Shown in pieces: positions 8,558 to 16,367 of a stretch of DNA of 64,000 bases. The DNA comes from Marinobacter fonticola (GTDB lineage Bacteria > Pseudomonadota > Gammaproteobacteria > Pseudomonadales > Oleiphilaceae): positions 186,001 to 250,000 of the forward strand of contig NZ_CP043042.1 of the NCBI RefSeq assembly GCF_008122265.1. The letters are read 5' to 3'. Below the pieces are notes generated by a model. It was not told the DNA's origin. It did no database searches and worked only from the letters and a program-made list of their open reading frames with translations. The position numbers were made by a program, and so were the translations under genes. Position 1 is the first letter of the stretch; each line of letters begins with the position of its first letter.

Positions 8558-9583
8558 ATGAAAAAACTAATTTCACTTGCTGCGGGAACGGCAACACTGG
8601 TGGGTACGTTGATGGCTGGAAATGCCATGGCGGCAACTACTCTGGAAACCGTCCAGGAAAGGGGGCATGTCCAATGCGGCGTTACCAACGGCCTGCCCGG
8701 TTTCTCCCAGCCGGATGAAAAGGGCAACTGGACGGGGATTGACGTCGATACATGCCGTGCGGTGGCTGCTGCGGTTTTCGGCGATGGCGGTAAGGTACAA
8801 TTCACGCCCCTGACGGCCAAAGAGCGTTTTACCGCGCTACAATCCGGCGAAATCGACGTGCTGTCCCGCAACACGACTTGGACGCTGACCCGGGACGCCT
8901 CGCTGGGTCTGAACTTCACCGGCACCAACTACTACGATGGCCAGGGCTTCCTGGTGCGCAAAGAGATCGGCGTGAGCGATGCAACCGAACTGGATGGCGC
9001 CACGTTCTGTATCCAATCCGGCACCACCACCGAGCTCAACCTGGCGGACTATTTCCGCGCCAACGACATGGACTTCAAGCCGTTGGTCTTCGATACGTCC
9101 GAGCAGACTGTGCAGGGCTTTGCCTCCGGCCGCTGCGACGTGCTGACCTCTGACCGTTCACAGCTGGCCGCTCTGCGCTCCAAGCTGTCGGATCCCTCCA
9201 GTGCGGTCATCCTGCCGAACACCATTTCCAAGGAACCGCTGGGTCCGGTGGTTCGCCAGGGCGACGACCAGTGGTTCAACATTGTGAAGTGGTCATTGTT
9301 CGCTCAGATCAATGCTGAAGAACTGGGCGTGACGTCCGAGAACGTCGACAAGATGAAGGACTCCGATAACCCCAACATCCAGCGTCTGCTGGGTACCGAT
9401 GGCGATATGGGCGATAAGCTGGGTCTGCCGGCTGATTTCGGCCACGCTATCGTTAAGGAAGTGGGCAACTACGGCGAAATGTATAACCGTAACGTTGGCC
9501 CGGGCACCCCGCTCGATCTCGAGCGCGGCCTGAACGCGCTGTGGACCGAAGGCGGCATCATGTACGCGCCGCCGCTGCGTTAA
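8558..9583 (+). CDS. aapJ: General L-amino-acid ABC transporter, periplasmic binding protein
   Basis: 341 residues with a 25-residue signal peptide ending AMA. Binds a broad range of L-amino acids in the periplasm and delivers them to AapQM. Sequence marks: GHVQCGVTNGLPGFSQPDEKG, RNTTWTLTRDASLGLNFTG and GRCDVLTSDRSQLAALR, typical of AapJ/BztA. The ATG at 8558 has GGAGG upstream; the longer frame from 8525 adds residues before the signal peptide and is rejected. First gene of aapJQMP, behind a sigma-54 promoter. A palindromic element in the following gap probably keeps aapJ mRNA more abundant than the permease mRNA. Confidence 0.95.
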   Translation: MKKLISLAAGTATLVGTLMAGNAMAATTLETVQERGHVQCGVTNGLPGFSQPDEKGNWTGIDVDTCRAVAAAVFGDGGKVQFTPLTAKERFTALQSGEIDVLSRNTTWTLTRDASLGLNFTGTNYYDGQGFLVRKEIGVSDATELDGATFCIQSGTTTELNLADYFRANDMDFKPLVFDTSEQTVQGFASGRCDVLTSDRSQLAALRSKLSDPSSAVILPNTISKEPLGPVVRQGDDQWFNIVKWSLFAQINAEELGVTSENVDKMKDSDNPNIQRLLGTDGDMGDKLGLPADFGHAIVKEVGNYGEMYNRNVGPGTPLDLERGLNALWTEGGIMYAPPLR

Positions 9584-9651
9584 AACCCGAAAGCAACCGC
9601 AAGCCGGCAAACACGCGCTGTTCGCCGGCTTACGCCTTGAATGACGTTTTG

Positions 9652-9731
9652 GGAGTCTCTGAATCGCTCCTGGATCGCTCTGAATGCCCCGAAGGGCGCG
9701 CAGAGACGATCCAGGGGTGGTTCAGCGACTC
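9652..9731. mobile_element. Short degenerate MITE-like palindrome between aapJ and aapQ
   Basis: About 80 bp whose ends are imperfect inverted repeats of about 30 nt (left begins GGAGTCTCTGAATCGC; right end reads GAGTCGCTGAACCACC on the opposite strand). Ends and the internal GCCCCGAAGGGCGCGC resemble the larger element at 40499-40778, so it looks like an internally deleted relative. No intact target duplication is seen. As RNA it would form a strong hairpin inside the aap operon. Confidence 0.6.
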
Positions 9732-9761
9732 TTAACCCAAGGGTGCTTTCCGGGATTCTGC

Positions 9762-10949
9762 ATGAACGATACTAACCCGCAATTCGAACAAACCCGGCGC
9801 AAGCCCTGGAATGATCCACGGGTGCGCGCTCTTGTTTTCCAAGCTATAGCTATTGCCGGGGTTTTCTGGGCTGGCTGGGCGCTGATCGACAATACCCTGG
9901 CCAACATGGAAAGCCGTGGCATCAGTACCGGCTTTGGCTTCCTCGACCAATCCGCCGGCTTCGGCATCATCATGAGCCTGATTCCCTACGATGCGACCAT
10001 GTCTTATGGCCGTACGTTCTGGGTCGGGCTGCTCAATACCTTGCTGGTGTCCGTCATGGGTATCGTCGCGGCGACGATCCTGGGGTTCATCATCGGCGTG
10101 GCCCGGTTGTCCAGCAACTGGCTGGTTGCCAAGCTGGCCTTGGTTTACGTCGAAATCTTCCGCAACATCCCGCTACTCCTGCAGATTTTCTTCTGGTACT
10201 TCGCGGTGTTGAGAAATCTCCCCTCGCCGCGGCAAAGTGTCGATGTCGGCGGATTGCTGTTTCTCAACAACCGGGGGCTTTATTTGCCTGAGCCGGTGGC
10301 CCAGCCCGGGTTCGCCTGGGTAACGGCAGCGATTGTGATTGCGATCGCTGCGGTGGTGGGAATTCGCGTGATGGCCAAGCGGCGCCAGATGGCGACCGGC
10401 AAGATCTTCCCGACGGTTAAAGTCAGCGCCGCTGTGCTTATCGGCCTGCCCCTCGTGACATATCTGCTCGCTGGTGGCCCGATTGTTTGGGAAATTCCAG
10501 AGTTGAAAGGCTTCAATTTCGGCGGGGGCATGACCCTGATTCCGGAACTGGCCGCTCTCTGGTTCGCGCTCTCCATCTACACGGCCAGCTTCATTGCCGA
10601 GATCGTCCGCTCGGGTATTCTCGCGGTTAGCAAAGGCCAGACAGAGGCCGCTCAGGCCCTGGGTTTACGCTCCGGCATGACGTTGCGGCTGGTGGTCATC
10701 CCCCAGGCCATGCGGGTCATCATCCCGCCGCTCACCAGTCAGTACCTGAACCTGATGAAGAACTCCTCCCTGGCAACCGCGATCGGCTACCCGGATCTGG
10801 TGTCTGTGTTTATGGGCACGACCCTGAACCAGACCGGTCAGGCGGTCGAAGTGGTGGCGATGACGATGGGGGTCTACCTGACGCTCAGTCTGCTGATCTC
10901 GCTGCTCATGAACATCTACAATCGCGCCGTTGCGCTTAAGGAGAGATGA
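9762..10949 (+). CDS. aapQ: General L-amino-acid ABC transporter, permease
   Basis: 395 residues, multi-spanning inner-membrane subunit. The HisM-type EAA loop that contacts the ATPase is near the C-terminus (TEAAQALGLRSGMTLRLVV, about 308-326, then IPQAMR). It has the large insert between the first helices seen in AapQ/BztB compared with ordinary HisM proteins. Start at 9762 is weakly supported (GGGAT upstream), but the longer frame from 9684 would begin inside the palindromic element. Its stop overlaps the aapM start. Confidence 0.93.
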   Translation: MNDTNPQFEQTRRKPWNDPRVRALVFQAIAIAGVFWAGWALIDNTLANMESRGISTGFGFLDQSAGFGIIMSLIPYDATMSYGRTFWVGLLNTLLVSVMGIVAATILGFIIGVARLSSNWLVAKLALVYVEIFRNIPLLLQIFFWYFAVLRNLPSPRQSVDVGGLLFLNNRGLYLPEPVAQPGFAWVTAAIVIAIAAVVGIRVMAKRRQMATGKIFPTVKVSAAVLIGLPLVTYLLAGGPIVWEIPELKGFNFGGGMTLIPELAALWFALSIYTASFIAEIVRSGILAVSKGQTEAAQALGLRSGMTLRLVVIPQAMRVIIPPLTSQYLNLMKNSSLATAIGYPDLVSVFMGTTLNQTGQAVEVVAMTMGVYLTLSLLISLLMNIYNRAVALKER

Positions 10950-12034
10950 TGTCCGAGTCTGTAATGTCACCTCCCAAGCGCAACATCGGCCCGGTCCGTT
11001 GGGCGCGCGATAACTTGTTCAACACGTGGTACAACACGGTGCTGACCCTGGTGGTCGGCTACCTGGTGGTGACCAGTGTCGGGCCCCTGCTGAGCTGGGT
11101 GTTGCTGGATGCCAATTTCGTTGGCGATTCGCCGGAGGCCTGTGTGGGAGAAGGCGCCTGCTGGGTGTTTATCAACCAGCGGCTGAACTTCTTCATCTAT
11201 GGGTTCTATCCCGGCGACGAGCAGTGGCGGGTCAACATTATGTTTGCCCTGCTGGCGCTGTGCGTCATACCCCAGTTTATCGAGAGCTTCCCTGCCCGGC
11301 GCTGGCTGGGCATCTTCGCCCTGACGGGTTTGCCCGTGGTGGGTTACTTCCTGATCAGCGGAGGCTGGTTCGGGCTGGAAACCGTGCCGACCAGCCGGTG
11401 GGGCGGTTTGATGCTGACCCTGATCCTGGCCTACGTGGGGATCCTGGCGTCGCTGCCCATCGGCATCGTGCTGGCTCTGGGGCGGCGCTCGGACATGCCG
11501 ATCATCCGCGGTATCTGCGTGGTCTTCATCGAAGTCTGGCGGGCGGTGCCATTGATTACCGTGCTGTTCATGGCCTCGGTGATGCTGCCGCTATTCCTGC
11601 CTGAAGGCATGAACTTCGAGAAGCTGATGCGCGCCTTGATCGGTATCACCCTGTGGCAGTCCGCCTATATGGCCGAGGTGATCCGTGGCGGCTTGCAGGC
11701 CATTCCCCGTGGCCAATACGAGGCGGCCAGTGCGCTGGGGTTGGGCTACTGGCGCAAGATGGGGCTGATCATTCTGCCCCAGGCGTTGAAGCTGGTTATT
11801 CCCGGCATCGTCAACACCTTTATCTCTCTGTTCAAGGACACCACCCTGGTGCTGATCATTGGCCTGTTCGACGTGCTGGGCACGGTGCAGTCGACGATCA
11901 CCGACCCGGCGTGGCAGAACGTTGCCATCGAAGGCTATGTCTTCGTCGCCTTCTGTTTCTGGGTATTCTGCTTCGGCATGTCCCGCTATAGCCAGAACCT
12001 TGAACGTAAGCTTGATACCGGTCACCGGACCTGA
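10949..12034 (+). CDS. aapM: General L-amino-acid ABC transporter, permease
   Basis: 361 residues, partner of AapQ in the membrane heterodimer. EAA loop YEAASALGLGYWRKMGLI followed by ILPQALK lies in the C-terminal third. Two ATG codons adjoin (10946 and 10949); GGAG spacing favours 10949, which overlaps the aapQ TGA, so the two permeases are translationally coupled. The extended N-terminal half with the extra loop CVGEGACWVFINQRLNFF matches AapM/BztC. Confidence 0.93.
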   Translation: MSESVMSPPKRNIGPVRWARDNLFNTWYNTVLTLVVGYLVVTSVGPLLSWVLLDANFVGDSPEACVGEGACWVFINQRLNFFIYGFYPGDEQWRVNIMFALLALCVIPQFIESFPARRWLGIFALTGLPVVGYFLISGGWFGLETVPTSRWGGLMLTLILAYVGILASLPIGIVLALGRRSDMPIIRGICVVFIEVWRAVPLITVLFMASVMLPLFLPEGMNFEKLMRALIGITLWQSAYMAEVIRGGLQAIPRGQYEAASALGLGYWRKMGLIILPQALKLVIPGIVNTFISLFKDTTLVLIIGLFDVLGTVQSTITDPAWQNVAIEGYVFVAFCFWVFCFGMSRYSQNLERKLDTGHRT

Positions 12035-12046
12035 TGGATACGCAAC

Positions 12047-12838
12047 ATGACAGAGCAAATGCAGAAAACTGAGAAACAGACGGTTTTGGACTCCACCAAG
12101 GCGGAAAAGACCATTATCCGGGTGGAAGACATGCACAAGTGGTACGGCAGCTTTCATGTACTCAAGGCGCTCAATCTGGAGGTTTCCCAGGGTGAGCGGA
12201 TCGTGGTGTGTGGCCCGTCCGGTTCTGGTAAGTCGACGTTTATCCGGTGTATTAACCGGCTTGAAGAGCACCAGCAGGGCAAGATCGTCGTCGACGATGT
12301 GGAGCTGACCGACGATGTGCGTCAGATCGACAGCGTACGGCGCGAAGTGGGTATGGTGTTCCAGCACTTCAACCTGTTTCCGCACATGACGGTACTGGAG
12401 AACTGCTGCGTGGCGCCGATCTGGGTGCGCAAGACACCGCGCAAGGATGCCGAGGCCACGGCCATGGAATACCTGAAGCGAGTCAAGATTCCCGACCAGG
12501 CTCACAAGTACCCGGGGCAGTTATCCGGTGGTCAGCAGCAACGGGTGGCCATCGCCCGAGCGCTGTGCATGAAACCCAAGATCATGTTGTTTGACGAGCC
12601 CACGTCGGCGCTGGATCCGGAGATGATCAAGGAGGTGCTCGACACGATGATCGAACTGGCCAGCAGCGGCATGACCATGATTTGCGTGACCCACGAAATG
12701 GGCTTCGCCAAGACCGTTGCGGACCGCGTGATTTTCATGGACGGCGGTGAAATCGTCGAATCCGCTCCGCCCCACGATTTCTTCGATAATCCACAGGAAG
12801 CGCGGACCCAGCAGTTTCTGCGGCAGATCCTGCACTGA
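12047..12838 (+). CDS. aapP: General L-amino-acid ABC transporter, ATP-binding protein
   Basis: 263 residues, cytoplasmic ATPase of the Aap importer. Walker [10 protein letters not shown] (56-64), signature LSGGQQQR (159-166), Walker B IMLFDEP (180-186) and the H-loop in VTHEMGF are intact. Strongly similar to GlnQ/AapP. It carries an extra 20-residue polar N-terminus relative to GlnQ. It is 12 bp after aapM and is the last gene, followed by a perfect hairpin. Confidence 0.95.
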   Translation: MTEQMQKTEKQTVLDSTKAEKTIIRVEDMHKWYGSFHVLKALNLEVSQGERIVVCGPSGSGKSTFIRCINRLEEHQQGKIVVDDVELTDDVRQIDSVRREVGMVFQHFNLFPHMTVLENCCVAPIWVRKTPRKDAEATAMEYLKRVKIPDQAHKYPGQLSGGQQQRVAIARALCMKPKIMLFDEPTSALDPEMIKEVLDTMIELASSGMTMICVTHEMGFAKTVADRVIFMDGGEIVESAPPHDFFDNPQEARTQQFLRQILH

Positions 12839-12860
12839 GAGGGCTATCGGAATGACGGGC

Positions 12861-12886
12861 ACGAAGGGCACGTGCGTGCCCTTCGT
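12861..12886. terminator. Terminator after aapP
   Basis: ACGAAGGGCACG pairs with CGTGCCCTTCGT (12 bp, tiny loop), 22 bp after the aapP stop and before the convergent PEBP gene. Followed only by a weak T-rich stretch; may act for both strands. Confidence 0.65.
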
Positions 12887-12912
12887 GATTTGGGTCGTTT
12901 CCGGCTAAGCCC

Positions 12913-13536
12913 TTATCGTAGCGATGGGTTCAAGGTGTAAGTGCCGGTCACCCGCGCCGAGGCCAGCACATGACCCTGCATGGCTTCGCGCACGGCGTCG
13001 CCTTCGAATTCGCCGTCCAGATTTAGAGTCTCTACATCCAGAGCGTGGATCTCGTAGTGGTAGCGGTGCACGATTTCATCGTTCCAGGGCGGGCAGGGGC
13101 CATCGTAGCCGCCGTAGGTGCCCGCCATGTCCGGGTTGCCAGCTAGGAAATGGGTGAAGGTGTTGACCCCGCGCACACCAATCGGGCCGGCGCCGGGGGA
13201 TTTACCCTTGGGGATAACGCCGTCGCTGTCCGTGCCTTCGGGGATACGGCTCATATCGGCCGGTACATCCACCAATAACCAGTGGAAAAAATCCACCCGG
13301 GGCAGATCTTTGGGTACAACCTTGTCTTCCTGATTGACGTCGTCGGCCTTGCTGGGCACATCCGGGTCGAACATGATCACCACGAAGCTTTTGGTGCCGG
13401 CCGGGGTGTCCGACCACTCCATTTCCGGATTCCGGTTGGGCCCAAAACTCATGTGATCCTCTTCGCTGTAAACGCCGAAGGCGAAGGTTTCCGGAATCGG
13501 CTGTCCGTCGGTGATACCTTTCACTTGAAGTTTCAC
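12913..13536 (-). CDS. YbhB/YbcL family PEBP-like protein
   Basis: 207 residues of the phosphatidylethanolamine-binding/Raf-kinase-inhibitor-like fold. Visible marks: NRNPEMEWSDTPAGTKSF, MFDPDVPS, FFHWLLVDVP (His of the anion pocket) and YGGYDGPCPPWNDEIVHRYH. Bacterial members have no firm function. A GTG start at 13536 is chosen because AAGGAG lies 7 nt upstream; an ATG reading further upstream has no such site. Divergent from ndh across about 300 bp. Confidence 0.85.
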   Translation of the reverse strand: MKLQVKGITDGQPIPETFAFGVYSEEDHMSFGPNRNPEMEWSDTPAGTKSFVVIMFDPDVPSKADDVNQEDKVVPKDLPRVDFFHWLLVDVPADMSRIPEGTDSDGVIPKGKSPGAGPIGVRGVNTFTHFLAGNPDMAGTYGGYDGPCPPWNDEIVHRYHYEIHALDVETLNLDGEFEGDAVREAMQGHVLASARVTGTYTLNPSLR

Positions 13537-13761
13537 GGTTTGCTCCTTGTTGGGATGGCTTCGTACACGCCGTGCGTCGTAATCCGCAGTCAACATGCTT
13601 ACGTTTTAACAGTCTGTTTTTCCCTGTGTCCAGTGTTTACGGCTTGGTGCAGATCATTGGCGGGCATTGCATTGGACGGGCAGAACGCTAACATGCCCCC
13701 CGGAAGTCGCATTGAGCCGTCTGTAGCCTCCGGTTACGATATCGTTATCTCTGCACAAGTG

Positions 13762-13820
13762 AAGACAGCCAAAGGCTTTCCCTGCAGATCGATGATGCAG
13801 GTAGAGCATTTGGCTGTCTT
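13762..13820 (+). promoter_or_regulatory. Nested hairpin in the ndh leader
   Basis: AAGACAGCCAAA (13762-13773) pairs perfectly with TTTGGCTGTCTT (13809-13820), and a second stem CCTGCA/TGCAGG (13781-13786, 13796-13801) sits inside the loop. The outer arm runs into CTTTTCTTATGGG, 20 nt before the ndh start. It could be an attenuator or translation-control element; it matches no riboswitch class I know. Confidence 0.5.
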
Positions 13821-13839
13821 TTCTTATGGGATTTATGCA

Positions 13840-15162
13840 ATGGATAATCTGCACCACGATAATCTGCACCACATAGTGGTCGTCGGTGGCGGCGCCGGTG
13901 GCCTTGAGCTTGTGACACGCCTAGGCAATAAGCTGGGTAAAAAGAAAAAAGCCCGCATTACCCTGGTCGACGCCGGCCTGACCCACGTCTGGAAACCCCT
14001 GCTCCACGAAGTGGCCTCCGGCTCGCTGGACGCCAACGCCAACGAAATCAACTACCGGGCGCATGCCCGTAAGCATCACTATGAATATCAACTGGGCCGC
14101 ATGGGGGGGCTCGAACGTCGCGAGCGCAAGGTCGTTGTCGAGGCCTTCTACGATGAGGACGGCTACGAGGTCGTTCCCCAGCGGCGTATCGGTTACGACA
14201 CCCTGATCATCGCTGTCGGCAGCACCGCCAACGATTTCGGCACGCCAGGCGCCCAGGATCACTGCCTATTTCTCGACAGTCTGAGCCAGGCAAGGCGCTT
14301 CCACAACCTGATGCTTAACGCCTTTCTGCGCAAGAATCACGAGGCCGAGGAAGGGCGAAGTCACATCTTGCCAATCACGATCATTGGTGCCGGTGCCACC
14401 GGGGTGGAGCTGGCTGCCGAACTGCGCCTGGCTTCGCGGGAATTGCCGGTTTATGGCATGAACCACCTGCGGCCCGAGGACGTCAGCATTTCCATTGTCG
14501 AAGCTGCGGACCGCATTCTTCCCGCCTTGCCCGCCCGGTTATCCACCGGGGCGACCCGTGAGTTGGAGCGCCTCAATGTCAAGGTGCTCACGGGCGAGCC
14601 GGTACGGGAGGTGCGCGAGCAGGGCATTCTCATCAACGGCACGGAGATTCCGTCGGAGATGACCATCTGGGCGGCCGGCATCAAGGCGCCGGCCTTCCTC
14701 GCCGAGCTTGATGGCCTGGAGACCAATCGCGGCAACCAGTTGGTGGTCAAGCAGACCCTGCAGACCACTGTCGATGACAACGTGTTTGCTCTGGGCGATT
14801 GTGCCGCCTGCCCCCAGCCGGAATCGGACCGGACGGTTCCGCCCCGGGCCCAGGCGGCGCACCAGCAAGCCGATACGCTATTCCAGACCCTGGTTAACCG
14901 GCTGGATGGCAAAGAGCCGGTTGCGTTTGTCTACAACGATCATGGGTCGTTGATCAATTTTAGCCGCTACACCACGGTGGGGAATCTAATGGGCAACCTG
15001 TCGGGGCGCAGCATGTACATCGAGGGCAAAGTGGCACGCCTGTTCTATATCTCGCTGTATCGCATGCACCAGGTCGCGCTACATGGTCTGCTGCGTACGG
15101 GGGTGATCTGGCTGATGGATCGCATCAGCCGTGCCATGCATCCGCGCCTGAAGCTGCACTGA
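13840..15162 (+). CDS. ndh: Type II NADH dehydrogenase (NDH-2)
   Basis: 440 residues. Single-subunit, non-proton-pumping, membrane-attached NADH:quinone oxidoreductase feeding the respiratory chain. FAD-binding GXGXXG in VVVGGGAGGLE near the N-terminus, NADH-binding GAGATGVELAAEL in the middle, the second FAD contact FALGDCAA, and an amphipathic C-terminus for membrane contact. Start at 13840 gives the usual N-terminus; in-frame ATGs at 13792/13795 lie inside the leader hairpin. Preceded by a structured leader; no obvious FNR site was identified. Confidence 0.92.
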   Translation: MDNLHHDNLHHIVVVGGGAGGLELVTRLGNKLGKKKKARITLVDAGLTHVWKPLLHEVASGSLDANANEINYRAHARKHHYEYQLGRMGGLERRERKVVVEAFYDEDGYEVVPQRRIGYDTLIIAVGSTANDFGTPGAQDHCLFLDSLSQARRFHNLMLNAFLRKNHEAEEGRSHILPITIIGAGATGVELAAELRLASRELPVYGMNHLRPEDVSISIVEAADRILPALPARLSTGATRELERLNVKVLTGEPVREVREQGILINGTEIPSEMTIWAAGIKAPAFLAELDGLETNRGNQLVVKQTLQTTVDDNVFALGDCAACPQPESDRTVPPRAQAAHQQADTLFQTLVNRLDGKEPVAFVYNDHGSLINFSRYTTVGNLMGNLSGRSMYIEGKVARLFYISLYRMHQVALHGLLRTGVIWLMDRISRAMHPRLKLH

Positions 15163-15256
15163 CGGGATTGGCTAGTCGATCCGTCGGAATCGGCCAGCGG
15201 TTCCGGCGGTCGCCGGTGGCATACTGATTCCAGTATTCGTACAAGCTGGAGTCTGT

Positions 15257-16210
15257 ATGTCCCCGACACCTCTGACGGACCTTCTCGGATTCGATCCACA
15301 TCTGGTGACCCTGGCCTTGGCGCCGGCTTTCCTCCTGGCCATGGCAGGCGAGTGGATGCACTTGCGCCGGGGCCAGGGGGCTTATCCTTCGGCGACTTAC
15401 ACTTGGGCCGATACGCTGAGCAATATGACGCTGGCGGGCCTCTATCAGGCCAGCGACGTCCTGGCGGCTTTGCTGACTATCGTGGTCTACAATGCGTTGT
15501 TCGACGTGCGGCTGTTCGACATTCCGTTTACCGCTTGGTCTGTCGTGCTGCTGTTCGTGGTCCAGGACTTCGTCTATTACTGGTTCCACCGGGCTCACCA
15601 TCGTATTCGCTGGTTCTGGTGCTCTCACGTGGTTCATCATTCCTCAGAAAAGCTCAACCTCTCTACCGCCTTCCGTCAGAGTGTGACTTATCCCATCACC
15701 GGCATGTGGCTGTTTTGGCTGCCTATCGTGTTGATCGGCTTTCCACCGGAGACGGTCATTTTTGCCGTAGCCATCAGTCTGGCGTACCAGTTCTTCATCC
15801 ACACCCAGGCTGTGGGCAAGCTGGGACCGCTGGAATGGTTCCTCAATACCCCATCGCACCATAGAGCCCATCACGGGCGTAACCCGAAATACATCGATCG
15901 CAACTACGGAGGCATCCTGATCGTCTGGGATCGCCTGTTCGGCACCTTTGTTGAAGAGGACGCGAACGAGCAGCCGGATTACGGCATCCCGCGCCAGGTG
16001 CGCACGCATAACCCGGTGACGCTGAACTTCCACGAATGGCGGGATATGTTTGCCGACGTCCGGGCGCCGGGGCTGAGGCCGTTGGAAAGACTGGAGATGC
16101 TCTTCGGTCCGCCGGAGGTGGCGAATCGCGTGCGGATGCAGGAGTTTCTTAGGCAAGAACACGAAGAGCGGGAAATGGAGCGGGTGAAGGGAATCGAACC
16201 CTCGTCGTAA
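15257..16210 (+). CDS. Sterol desaturase/fatty acid hydroxylase family protein
   Basis: 317 residues, integral membrane di-iron oxygenase family. The histidine clusters HRAHH, HVVHH and HHRAHH are present with about four hydrophobic segments around them, enough for a di-iron centre. The substrate (lipid, sterol or carotenoid) cannot be read. The C-terminal tail ERVKGIEPSS is an oddity: it is translated from the antisense of the tRNA-Gly gene, and its TAA stop lies inside that gene. The family core ends earlier, so the tail is read-through into tRNA sequence rather than conserved protein. Confidence 0.85.
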   Translation: MSPTPLTDLLGFDPHLVTLALAPAFLLAMAGEWMHLRRGQGAYPSATYTWADTLSNMTLAGLYQASDVLAALLTIVVYNALFDVRLFDIPFTAWSVVLLFVVQDFVYYWFHRAHHRIRWFWCSHVVHHSSEKLNLSTAFRQSVTYPITGMWLFWLPIVLIGFPPETVIFAVAISLAYQFFIHTQAVGKLGPLEWFLNTPSHHRAHHGRNPKYIDRNYGGILIVWDRLFGTFVEEDANEQPDYGIPRQVRTHNPVTLNFHEWRDMFADVRAPGLRPLERLEMLFGPPEVANRVRMQEFLRQEHEEREMERVKGIEPSS

Positions 16211-16249
16211 GCTTGGGAAGCTTCTGCTCTACCATTGAGCTACACCCGC
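16176..16249 (-). tRNA. tRNA-Gly (anticodon CCC)
   Basis: Full cloverleaf on the minus strand: acceptor GCGGGTG/CACCCGC, D arm GCTC/GAGC, anticodon loop TTCCCAA giving anticodon CCC (16217-16215), T arm with TTCGATT loop, discriminator T and an encoded CCA. It reads Gly GGG codons and closely resembles E. coli glyU from memory. One mismatch (G-A) at the top of the anticodon stem. It overlaps the 3' end of the fatty acid hydroxylase gene on the other strand by 35 bp. Confidence 0.95.
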
Positions 16250-16274
16250 GGAGGCCCCGCCGGGCCACGGTGCC

Positions 16275-16303
16275 AATATAGATTGTCAACTCTTGTCAGG
16301 CAA
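16275..16303 (-). promoter_or_regulatory. Candidate tRNA-Gly promoter
   Basis: On the minus strand TTGCCT (16303-16298), a 17-nt spacer and TATATT (16280-16275), followed by a GC-rich discriminator-like stretch before the tRNA 5' end at 16249. GC-rich discriminators are usual for stringently controlled stable-RNA promoters. Confidence 0.5.
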
Positions 16304-16367
16304 GGCTCTCGCTGTTTGACTGTGTGCTATTATCTTATTGTTCGTTTTTTATACATGAGATCCCCTT

